DNA from: Amyelois transitella
Taxonomy: Eukaryota; Arthropoda; Insecta; Lepidoptera; Pyralidae
DNA length: 64,000 bases
Assembly (NCBI RefSeq): GCF_032362555.1
Contig: NC_083506.1
Coordinates: 3,829,501 to 3,893,500 of the forward strand
Direction of reading: 5' to 3'
In this document: positions 8,501 through 20,200 of the stretch, in pieces
Numbering within the stretch: the stretch's first letter is position 1
Layout: every line of letters starts with the position of its first letter
Translations under genes and position numbers: made by a program
Notes under the pieces: generated by a model
Database searches by the model: none
The model's input: the letters and a program-made list of their open reading frames with translations, nothing else
What the model was told of the DNA's origin: nothing

Positions 8501-11500
8501 TTAAAATAACAAAAAGAAAATGTCAGGCAACTTCAGTCTTTTACAAAATACAAACACTTACCTATTATGAAAAGAGATAAATTATGAAAGTACTTTTTAT
8601 TAAACCAAGTTACAGTAGGATTTAAAGATCATGCAATACCTAACATAATATTTTTTTAAAGTAAGGTTTAGAAAGACAGACCTAGTCAAGACTAGGGCCG
8701 AAAACGCGGGAAGTGAAAATACTGGTTATAAAGGAGCACCCAAGAAACTAACATGAAGAAAAATGTCTGAATCACGTTTTATTTCTAGATAATAACGTGG
8801 TTCTGGAAATGCGCCACTGGCACTTGTAGTTGTTTAGACTTATACGATAAGGTGCCCGGTCTGACTTGACTCCACATTGACCTACTTTCATGGTCATCGC
8901 TAATAGCTCGCAATACCATTTCACTTGCTTTAACAGTATTAATTAACTCCATCGAAAAAAGAGAGGTGTCATTTAAGATTAGAATTTTTTCATTCATGAC
9001 TCCATTGGTTAAAGTGTATACAATATGTATTAAAAATTACAGCATAAAAATGTGTAATGAAAAAGAACCTATGATGAATCAAGTTATTATCACATTATTT
9101 TGATAACTGGCTACTGGTTCAATGAGCTTTAGTAGAACGTTCCCAAACAACCGGTTAAAATGTACATATACGTATCGTAACTTTAACTTAATTAATCTCG
9201 ACTTGGGTTCCTTCTCATCTTATCTTTGCTCCATCACTATGCTTTAGGGTCCGGGGTAAATATATTCTTCTTCCTACCGTTATCTAGATTCCATCATTAC
9301 TCTCTGGAGAGGAACCCAGGGTGCGCCATTTGACCATGGATAAATAAAGTTTTTACACAAAGCGTTATTCCCGTCGGATCTCCGCAATCTCGGGTAGATT
9401 ATGCAATAAATTCATAGTTTGTATCATTATTATCTATGAATTCTGCATGCATCTCGCACGAGACGCGAGATAAAACGTTTTTCTTGGTCGGGTTACGAGA
9501 TCAAACAGAACTGCGTATTAGTTATTTTTGGACCAGTCGTAAACACTGATAGGCAAATGTGGCCGTGCTATTATCCTATGATAAATGATTCTTAATTAAA
9601 AAAAAACTATGTATGTAACTTGCAATTAAAAGTACCTACCGTTGTAAAAAGAAATAACATTGACAAAATGAGAACAAAGGTCTTAAAACCGAACATTTTT
9701 TCGTCAATTATCATCAATTCACAAGAATTAAGTAGACCTAACTTTGGAAATAAAACCGTTATCAGAAATAATAAATTTCACAGCGGCTTTATGACATAAA
9801 AAATGGCTCAAAAAATCAAAGCCTTCAAGAAACGTAGACCATAAAGTCGGGAATCTAAATAACTCTGTTAAAGAGTTAAGTGAACCGTCAATATATTATT
9901 ACTATCTAAAGCAAAACAAGACCAACTTGCATCCTATAGACGAGACAATAATCACCTGTATTAGACAATTCAGATCAAACAATCTGGGCCGGCAGTCTAC
10001 CGGTCGAAAATTCTCTAAATTACAAAGTAAAAATATCTTTATTTTAAGTGTAGTTAAAGTCACAGTTCGTAGCAACGAAAACATAAGAAATTGTCGAGTA
10101 CAGTTAGCATTTTGACAAGCAAAAAGCGAAGGCTGGACGGATGGACCACACCGCACCGTTAGGCGAAAGTTGCATGCGTACATTCACATTTCATCTTACT
10201 AGGTACGTTTACTGCTACCAATTATTATGTAGAATGCACAAGTCAGCGTATTCTTAAAATAATATTTATCTGTTTTTTTCTAAAGGTTAACTGGTAGAGA
10301 ATGCTGTTAGCATTAAGTTCACCTATTCTACCTTTAAGGTTCTATTAAATTTTAAATATATAAAAAAAGAAGGAGAGTTTTATGGGTGTCGACATCAAAA
10401 CTGAACCGGTGGTGGTAGGGACATATAAGAGTAATTAATAGCTCTGCTTTTATTTATTAAAATGCATGTCGCTGGCAGTTTTCTTATTTCCATCAAACAT
10501 CAAGCCGTAACACTATTGGATAATTTCTATGAATACAACAATTTTACAAACAAATACCTACATAAAGACAATCTTTATAACGCCCATGTATTTTTCATGA
10601 GAGGTTAAAACTGCTTTCTAATGCCGCTTGCGACTTCGACCATGTTATTCCAATGTATTTACTATATTTTTTTTATAATGCGCATCACACGCCAAGAGTC
10701 TGTGGTCAAAGCACTCCCACAGGAAAAAACATTACCTACAAATTGTCACTTCGGTGTAAATTAACTTAAGACAATTTCATGCAAAGTAGGTTTAAAAAAC
10801 TGTGAATTAAATTAGCAGTCTTTAATAGCGTTATGGAAAGTACAACCCACACAAAAAGTTAAAAAAGAAGTACACCTCCTTGTTAAGCTATTTATTGAAT
10901 GAATTAAGCAATTCACACTTTTTTGGTTTAATCGTTAGAAGTATAATAGTCCTTAAATCCAAGACACCATTAGAATGAAATTGAAAATGTTCCTATCCAG
11001 TCGATGTGCCATATTTCCTTTATTAAGGCCAAAATTCACGGGACGGAATCTTTAAAAATAACAATATAGAACAAGATCACGCAAAATGTCTTATATAGGT
11101 ACCTACTTATATAAGACATTTTTCAAGATTATATCAGGAATCACAAGTCGCAAGCTTTCATAAAAAAATGTTTTAATAGAATTTTTTTAAGTGGTAGGTG
11201 TCGATGCCAATTTGTAAAGGCTAAAATACTTCCTTATTATTAAAATTGCACACGTTTCGCACGATTCTTTTAAACTACGAAATAAATTCTAACTCTACTT
11301 ACATATCGTTTTTTTTAATTGAAAGTTCCTGAAATAACTTTGGGACTTCCGTAGATTTTATCTCAACATAGCTATAGCTAATCCCAAAAAGGTATTAAAT
11401 AAAACACTTTATTCCACTAAATCTTACGGAATGCAAATCTAAACATTGAAACATCTTAGGTATAAAAAAACAGTAAACTCAGCAATAATTTGAAAACGTC

Positions 11501-13146
11501 AAGTTATTTAAATTTGAATACTTCAAAATAATTTTTTTAAGAGTTACGGGCGTTCCCATAAAATTACCTGTGCATGTAATGGGCTATAACCGGACCGGAG
11601 CCTTCTGCAAACGATTACTGATATCATAAAATACAACTTATACAAAGATTAAAACTGACTGAGTACTAACATGTTTTGACATTAACGATGCAAGGTAGGT
11701 ATCTTTGAAAAGAAGTACGTAGAAAAATCAATTAAAAGACCGGTTCCATATCTCATGCTAGTCTGGGAACAAAGAAAAATTGTCGGCCAATTGCTTCTTA
11801 CATTCATCTACATTGAACTATACTATACAATTTTTTTCTTATGTAGACAATGTGCATACGATCATGATTAAAATGTCAGGGATCTATATTTGTAAATTGA
11901 CGTTCAAAAAATGCTGCAGTGTAGTTTGTTCCGCCGCTACACATGTGCTTTGGAAGCGGTAGATATAATTAAAGTGACGTGACGTCAATAAGTGATACCT
12001 TGTTTCCAATTATGAAAATAAATCTATTCTATTTAAACAATTAACTACACCTCTTTACCGAAGGAAAGTGTCTTAAAATTTACGTAACGTTTAAGGCTGT
12101 ACGTCTTTCCACTTGCCATGATCCCTGTATACTTCGTTCCCTTTTTAAGCCCATCATGGGCTAGAGACCTCTTCAAAACTTATTTTTCCATCCTAAACTT
12201 AACAGCAGACGTGATATGTAGGTATAAAGTAGGTATAAAAAGGTCACAGAGATACATATAAACTGAATTTGATTTTCAGTGGGATCAAGTCATTTCTTTA
12301 ATAGACACCGCTGCGCTGGTTCTAACATCTTTTAAGACTGATAATACCTACAAAAACAAATGATAAAAGTTGACCATTAACCAATAAACTAGGGACTGAA
12401 TAGGTGTTTGACCTAACAAGGAAAGCGTCTAGCCTAGTGCAATCTACGAATTATCTTTATAGGCGACGCATGCGCAGAGTGCATGCTAGCGATCTCTAAG
12501 TAGATAATGCGACCAATACATACTTGATTTCATTCGCTTGGAATAGAAGCTTGTGATCATTTAAAACCACGACCAACTTTTTAGTGATAGAAATATATAG
12601 AAAGGCTTTGTTTTAGTTGTTTCTGTCTCTCAGTCTATATCTGTATTTTTATGATGTATTTATAAAAACTTAACTATGAAATATTGTATAATGCTGAATC
12701 GTTTTGTGAAATATGTATCCTAAGCTACTGTTATAATTTTGTTTTTTTTATAAAATTTGTTAGACAGACCATGATTCTCATACCCACGGTTCTCCACGTG
12801 ACCTAAACCACACACGTTCATTGTTACAGAGGGGCGTCCTAAATGGCAATTCTTACCACCAGTTCCCGGCTACGTCCCCGTCTACATCAGGACCGGAGAC
12901 ACGCCGCTTGAGGAAATCAATCCTGACCTGGCCGAAGCGTTCCACGCTCTCCCTGCGGGTCGCAGCGTCGGGAAAGAACTGGAAGCAGCGGTCGAAATAC
13001 CTGAACAGTCCGACCAACCACAGCCAGAAATACCTGAATCCCCACTACCACAAGAGAGCATCGACCGCCGACCGTACGAAAAGAAAATCCTAGAGAAAAA
13101 GAAAAAAGCCAGCTTCGAAATCACGAAACCGATCGAACGTAGATAG
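5543..13146 (+). CDS. Small secreted protein, two exons (uncharacterised)
   Basis: Exons 5543-5591 and 12830-13146 join in phase 1 (donor G|gtaagt, acceptor ttgttacag|AG) to give 121 residues. Residues 1-17 (MYKYLVLLCVVSFIAVE) form a typical signal peptide and sit almost exactly on exon 1. The mature part starts GRPKWQFLPPVPGYVPVYIR, continues with TGDTPLEEINPDLAEAFHAL, then becomes acidic and Pro/Glu/Gln-rich (IPEQSDQPQPEIPESPLPQE) and ends in a Lys-rich helix (EKKILEKKKK) and an ITKPIERR tail. It has no cysteine after the signal peptide and no transmembrane segment, so it is probably a secreted, partly disordered protein. I do not recognise the family and give no function. The 7.2-kb intron could hide an extra exon of matching phase, but none is needed to close the frame. 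The gene converges on MED30; an AATAAA near 13500 may end it. Confidence 0.72.
8226..8345 (+). repeat. Decayed 3' fragment of the RTE-like LINE
   Basis: gaaaacagtcttatgtgtgg and tccatagtctctgccttacc match the LINE's last ~120 bp with many changes, ending gcgtaattatatgtatgt. Confidence 0.6.
11083..11122. repeat. Perfect hairpin, 15-bp arms
   Basis: AAAATGTCTTATATA and its reverse complement flank a 10-base loop ggtacctact. No flanking duplication noticed. Confidence 0.6.
12105..12150 (-). repeat. LINE 3' fragment, reverse
   Basis: gtctttccacttgccatgat ccctgtatacttcgtt is the reverse complement of the LINE block that encodes the DRGKWKE motif. Confidence 0.5.
12830..13146 (+). CDS. Secreted-protein gene, exon 2 (mature protein and stop)
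   Basis: Acceptor ttgttacag|AG; 2 bases complete the split Glu codon, then 104 codons and TAG at 13144-13146. Codon use is GC-richer than the surrounding intron, as expected of real coding DNA. The overlapping frames in this segment (another plus frame from 12821 and a minus frame) are shadows. Confidence 0.75.
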
Positions 13147-14147
13147 AGGGCGCTGATAGTCTAAATGTACTTAAGTTTTTTTTTTTTAATCGAGTAATCG
13201 AGTCTTAAGCTTGCCATTCGCTTTGATATTATTTATTATGTGACAAACTGATGTAATATTGAAGTAAATAATTTATTTCTCTGACAGGTTTTAACTTATT
13301 CAATAATAATAACTTATCCCTTTTCCCGTCAGACAGAAGCTTTTCATTTGGTTTCTGTCCCCTTTTACTTTTTTTATTTTCGCTGAGTTATGTCGCAGGC
13401 TTTAGTGAACTAATTGTAAGATTTAAAAAAAATAGGTTATTATTTGCAAGTGGAAAATGAGAGTATAGCTGAAATAGATTTAAAATAATAATACTAAACA
13501 TAATAAACAAATATGTTTATTTTTAAATACATCAATTGGAAGGGCGATAGCTCACAAAGTATAAACATCAAAATAATTTATTGTACATTCAATTGCTTAT
13601 AAAATAAAAATAACTTTATGTCAAGAGATCATCTTTTACGTTAATCTGGTCTATAATACAACCAAAAACCGGGAAGATAAGACAAGGATGTTACTATTAC
13701 GTCTTAGATAAAATACGAGAAAGTATTAAAGAACAAAAATAAGGATAATGCATCGTTTTTATATATGTATATACATATAATTAAATTAAACGTTCTCTTA
13801 TATTTAATTACATAGAAAACTATACTTTGTTCTGTAAAAGAATTCCAGATCAAAAAAGGACTTTGCTTACCAAGTTTATTATTAAAATAACTCAAACAAG
13901 TAACCATAATATAACAAATGGAATAGAATATGTTTACTCGAAGTAAAAATACATGACGTAACAGTACATATCTTAACTCTTTCAAGGAGAAGGCAAGATT
14001 ATTATGCAAAGATGTTCAAATCTAAAAAAAATAAGGTTGGCGCCGAGAAAACCCTTTCTGAACTGTGTCTTTTTCATTTTAATCATCACAAGATCGTCCA
14101 CCGATTGGCAATTCACTAAATCATTACACTATTTCAATAACTAACTT
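13147..14147. other. Convergent 3' intergenic region
   Basis: About 1 kb of AT-rich DNA between the 3' ends of the secreted-protein gene and MED30. It holds AATAAA on the plus strand near 13500, and on the minus strand at 13875-13880 and 13577-13582, which are plausible polyadenylation signals for the two genes. No coding sequence. Confidence 0.55.
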
Positions 14148-14243
14148 CTACGACCTCCTCATTGTTAGCATCACGTTTATTTCCCAAATTATTGTTCTTA
14201 AATTAGTTATCACTTCCTTCAACTGCTTATTTTTTAACACCAC
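14148..14243 (-). CDS. MED30: MED30 exon 8 (last)
   Basis: Acceptor tttgcag|GTG, 31 codons and TAG at 14148-14150. Encodes the final helix ending NVMLTMRRS. Confidence 0.9.
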   Translation of the reverse strand: MVLKNKQLKEVITNLRTIIWEINVMLTMRRS

Positions 14244-17200
14244 CTGCAAAAGAAACCATCTTAGTAATTGTACCTACGTTGTCATCAGTCAATAATGTAA
14301 GAACTGATTTTAACCTTTCGCGATGCATTATACTATTTACAAATAATGCAGGTATAAAGCGCGCACGTAACGTATCTTCATTTTATCTCGAACGTTTCGA
14401 ATCATGTCACAATGATCCGTGGTCTCCGAGCGACGTTACAATGAGTTAGCCTCGAAGTAAGTTCGAGACTTGTGTTACGAGATACTAACTCAACGATACT
14501 ATATTTTATACTAAATACTTAACTTTATAAAACTACTTAATATAGATAAACATTCAAGACCCAGGCCAATCAGGCAAAGTTATTTTCTCGCCCTGGCCGG
14601 GATTCGAACCCGGGACCACCGGTGTCACAGACAAACGTACTACCGCTGTGCCACAGAGGCTGTCTACAGGTATTGTAGTATTTACAAATAGTATAATGCA
14701 AACGTATGTATTGTAACAAATGTATTTATAAATGTTTGTATAGTGAGAAACTATCCAAAAAGGATCGACTGGCTGGGCATAGGGGCGTGTTGGTCCCGAC
14801 ATTAATGTATGGGAAGTTGGGAATGGCAGAAGCACGAAAGCAGAATAAATGCAATGGAAATGAGAGCGTTAAGGAGTATGATGGGTGTGAAATTGAGTGA
14901 CCGGATAGGGAACAGCGTGATAAGGGGATGTTTTTATGTGAAAGAAGATGTAGTTACAGAAATAGAAAAAAGGTATCTTAAGATGGTTCGGTCATGTGGA
15001 GAGGATGAATGAAAGCAGGTTGACTAATCAGATATACAAGGAGAGTGTGGAGGGAAAGGTCGGAGTGAGAAGACCTAGACGAACATATCTTGATCAAATT
15101 AAGGACGTCCTGGTAAAGGGTCAGGTCAAAAGTACCCGAAACCGCCGAGCTTGCATGAAGAGAGTTATGAATGTGGATGAAGCGAAGGAAGTATGCAGAG
15201 ATCGTGGCAAGTGGAAAGAGGTAGTCTCTGCCTACCCCTCCGGGAAAGAGGCGTGATTTTATGTATGTATAATGCAACGTCAAAGTATAAAATCGGTTAA
15301 AGTTTATTGAGTGTCCATTCGGCGGTAGGTGGCGCTATTCTACGTCGCCGAATATTAGCGAAAAGTAGTAGTACTGGACCTTATTAAAAAACAATGTAGG
15401 TACCTGTTCAGTAAGTTCCCGGTTTTCTTCTAAAGCGAGCCTGTAGGACTCTGTATTTCTCCTCTCGTCCAACGTTTTGTTTTCGGCCTCGTCCTTCAAA
15501 GGGATCAGGCTTTCCATATGAGTGTACTCCATGCCCTGGTAAATATAACGGATCATGATTTCAAACTTTGCTGCTGTTGTTGAAAATAGTTTATCTAAAC
15601 TTGAAAACTACAAGTTGTCTTCCCGTGTGTTTTGAATCAAGGATCTCGGTTTTAACTGCTGGACCGATTTTAAGGAAATTTGGCACAAATATATAGATCT
15701 TAGATGTACCACACGCGACACATTTTTTTCTAAAAATTCTTACAGAAAAGAGAAAAACGGGATTTAGTTTAACTCGGACGGAGATGTTGTTAATAGACAG
15801 TTTTATTATGAGATAATAATATCTTGTGTTATAAAATCAGTCCTATAGTTTAAAAGTTAATTTGTTACAAACAAACAAACAAATCTTTTATCTTTAGGTA
15901 TATCATTAATATGGATTGTGTGTGACTGATGCGTGAACTAAGCAAAGGCTGAACTTGCTTGGCTTTAATCTGTGGTTTATGGTATGCATTTTTTTTTATT
16001 AAGTCAATGGCAACGAACGAAATTTTAAGCAACGCATGACAGAACAGAAACAGTACTCGGCGTAGGTACCAAACTTTTCAAATTCAAGTTCTAAAAGGTA
16101 ATACCTAAAAAAATTGTGAAGCCGTACCTGGCATGTTTCATTGCACTTCTCGTAGATAAGCCTGAGCCTTTTGAACAACAGCCTGATGGTCCTCAGTTGT
16201 TCCTGCATCTTTGCCTTCTTATCGTTGCTAGCGTTCTCCCCGTGAGGAGTTCCGTTGGGCGGCTATAATTATATATATTTTTAATGTGTAAAGAACCACG
16301 GGACTAAGCAAGTTGCCGTGTGAATACGGCTTTAGAACATTTATATATAGAATTGAACTATAAGGTTTTGTAAGATTATATTTATGAAATATTGGCTTAA
16401 CATACGTACATAAAATACTACATAAAATCACGCCTCTTTCTCGGAGGGGTAGGCAGAGACTACCTCTTTCCACTTGCCACGATCTCTGCATACTTCCTTC
16501 GTTTCATCCACATTTCTCGGCTCGGCTTAACATTATTGGATTACAGTATTTGCAGTATTGGATGTCGTACAAGGCTACTATGGGATAGGCTTTTAAACTT
16601 GGAATTCTTCTTTGAGGCGATGGGCTGGCAACCTGTCACTATTTGAATCTCAATTCTATCTTAAAGCCAAATAGCTGAACGTGGCCTTTCAGTATTTTCA
16701 AGACTGTTGGCTCTGTCTACCCCGCAAGGGATATGGACGTGATCATATGTATGTATGTATGGGTTTACATTGTACTTTAAAAAAATCATTACAAGCTTAT
16801 TACCTGTATAGCTTTTAGTGTTTGAAAAACATCTTGCGTTCTGCTAACTATATCTTGAACTGTCTCTTGGCCGAATCTGGAGAGATAAATTATACAAAAA
16901 TATAAATGCTTGTGTATAACAAAGTGTATGAGTTAGAGTTAATATTGCCAAAGTTTATGGTACATGAAGAACAAAATAAATGCTTTGTATTTACACTTTG
17001 TATGTATGTATTCGACCATTTTATAAAATACAATATATATTATGTAATATAAATATTTTTAAATAAAATAAAATAAAATAATTTTTTATGACATATCGCG
17101 CACATAGTAATACTGAGAAGTCCACAGGACAAGCGAACTTCAGCTCCCGAAACATAGCGTAAAATATAGCAAAGGGTGTAACTAGGAATACGCAAAAAAA

Positions 17201-20200
17201 GATAATTACTATGGACGAAAAGTACTGTATACGTGGGATTTGCAATAAATGATAATTTAACGCGGACGAAGCCATATGCCGAATTACGTTTAAAGAACTT
17301 TATTTCTCATAAAAAACACAATGGTATTTCACTTACCGAGAAAACATTTTTACAATTAAATTATACAATGAATTGTGAAAAGAAATGAAAAGTGCGTGTG
17401 CGGTTATCAAAACTAACAAATAAAATGAAGGTACAACTAAAAAGTTAGCGCATTCGCATCGCAAAGCAAAAACGAGAAGTCACAAGACAATCATGGATAT
17501 AAAGCTTGATGCGTACCAGGCTACTAGATGTGTCAGATTTACTAAATTATACGTGTTAAGTTTTATAAATAGAAAGTATTAAATGTGTTACAATATAATG
17601 TATTAATTTATATTATCTTATATATTTGTTTTATTTATTTTCGTATTAAAGTTTTTATTTATATATTATAGATATGTAGGTATGTAATTATATATTTATT
17701 CTAAATTCTAAACATTCGCGTATGTACTCTTTGAGTAATCTTTTAAAGCTGGTGGTTGATTTTGCATCCTTGATTTCTTTTGGAAGTTTATTGTATATTT
17801 TAACTCCTTCAAATTCAATATTTTTTGCTCCATAATTTTTAGTTCTGGGAGTGTGTGTTATTAAATGATTAGCATTCCAGAGTTTCATTTTTTGTTGTAG
17901 ACCTCTTTTCCGAAAAGATATTAAGGTATGGATTTCCTCATTCAAAATTTTAAGGATGAAAATACACGTGCAATATATATGTATACTAGAGGCCGCCCGC
18001 GACTTCGTCCGCATGGAAACCCTATCAATCCCGCGGGAACTCTGGGATAAAATGTAGCCTATGTGTTATTCTGGGTCTTCAGCTACCTACATACCAAATT
18101 TCATGGTAATCGGTTCAGTAGTTTTTGCGTGAAAGAGTAACAAACATCCATACAAACTTTCGCCTTTATAATAGTAGTAGGATGTTTGATTGATAGTCAA
18201 TATTTGTTTCATTATATATTTTTTTAGTAGGTGTTCGAAAATTATAAATAAATAAACATTTTATTAATTTGTTTTGAGCTGTTTGTATAATTTTTAGATT
18301 GGATTTTGCAGTAGTACCCCATATTTAGATTAAATATTCTATATGTGGTTTGACTAATGAATTGTACATAATGTATTTGATTGTTCTTGGGATACCACAA
18401 ATACCAAAATAAAAAAGACTTGTGTCATCAGCATATCATGTGATATCAGCTTTCAAACCAATTCTTTCAATATTATTTATGTACACTAAGAACAGAAGAG
18501 GGCCCAAAATTGATCCCTGGGGTACGCCAAAATCAATACTTTTAGAAGAGCTCTGATAAGGTCCTATTTTGACTATATGTTGATGGTTTCTTAAATATGA
18601 TTTAAAGATGTCGAGAGCTACGCCTTTGATGCCAATGTTTTGTAGTTTTTTGTTATGAATTCTTTTAGGTAGGAGAAGATGAATTCCACAAATTTTTAAA
18701 ATGAGTACAGTTTCTGTTTGCCTTTAGTCATTATGTCAGTCAAGCACAGGCTAGCTTAATTATGATAAGACCATCTTACTTGCACAAGGAAGCCGTGTTG
18801 AACTCCTTGGGCTGCGCGGGCGGCGCGGCGGCGGGCGGCGCGGGGGACGGCGCCGCGCCCGTCACCGCGCTCGCTGCCGGCATCCCCCCTACATATCAAT
18901 CAATACATATAATAAAACAGTACGAGAAGGTGTATCAGTTTGAATATCTTTTTAATCATATTGGAGATGAAATGAAAGTACTAGAGTGACTGTTTTTGCA
19001 CAAATTTCCGACACTACTGCTTTTTTGACTAAACTTTCTTTTGTATAGTTAACCTACACAAAGTTCTATATAGGGCAGGCGCGCGAAGAGAAACAGGCGG
19101 CACCCACTAGGTTTTATTTTCGCAACTAGTCCAGAATGAATCAGTGGAGCTTAGTTTGTTGTTAAGAAACTCCTCCTTTTTTGAAGTTGGTTAAAAATGG
19201 TTTTGTTTCTTACCTTGTTGTTGAACCTGTTGTGGTCCTAGGCCACCTCCCGGTGTTCCACCTACTCCTACACCCATTCCCTGGAAAGGTTTAACTGCTA
19301 ATTATTATAATTATAATAAAAAATATTGTCAACCAGCTTTTGTCCTCAACTTCTTCTGCATGGTTTATTTATCATAATAAAACTGAAGCTTAGTTATTAC
19401 TTAGGGATCAATTTTATCTCTGTATCAAATTACATCAAAATCTTCAGTGATTTAGGTGTGAAAGCGTAACAGACAGATAGAGTAACTATCGCATTTATAA
19501 TATTAGGAGGAATTAGTAGATGGCTTGGCAATGATCATTCATTTAAGAGTTTGACGAAGGTTTTGCCCAAGGTTTGCTAAGAAGTTTTCAGGAAAAATGT
19601 AGCAAATATGTTACCTGAATATTAGTTTGGATTTTTGTAAATGAGTTAAGGTTAAAGATTTTGAAAATTTAAATAAAAATTTTTATAAAGAATAAATTTA
19701 GGTACAGGTTGACTTCAAGTTGAAACTTTAAGAGTATCTTACGCATCAAAACAGAAAAAACAATAACTATCAATGCGTGAAGCGAAATATAAACAAGTTC
19801 ATTGGAATTTCAAAGATTTCCTTGATTATCCATAAGAGAACACTCAAACTAACCTGTGGTGCCATTCCCATGTTCCCCATTTGGTTCTGCATGGCTGCTC
19901 CATAAGGTGGTACCATTTGGTTGCCCATCCCCACCATACCCCCAGGATTCCCCATCGGACCTCCCATCACACCTAAAATTAATGAAGTTTAGGTACCATG
20001 ATAGTTATGGTGTGGTGTGTGGTTCCCAGCACTTTAGCACAGGACCACTCCATCTCTTTCCTATGGATATTGTAAAAGGCGGCTAGCAACCTGTCACTAT
20101 TTGACTCTGAATTCCGTAACCTTTAAGTCTGCGAAGCTGTTGGCTCTGCCTACCCAATAAGGGATAAAGATTTGAATTAAGTGTATGAAGGTAGGTGCAT

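Larger units (their letters stand above)
5592..12829 (+). other. Large intron of the secreted-protein gene
   Basis: AT-rich intron of 7.2 kb. Recognisable contents: a LINE 3' fragment (8226-8345), a hairpin (11083-11122) and a LINE 3' fragment in reverse (12105-12150). The region 12440-12560 is more complex (cgacgcatgcgcagagtgca) and could be regulatory, but nothing shows it. The rest shows no recognisable gene. Confidence 0.6.

Noticed and set aside
12882..13124. 80-codon minus-strand frame
   Set aside because: Antisense shadow of the secreted-protein exon 2.
14592..14663. Apparent tRNA with strong A and B boxes
   Set aside because: The acceptor stem does not pair and non-tRNA SINE sequence follows; it is a retroposon head.
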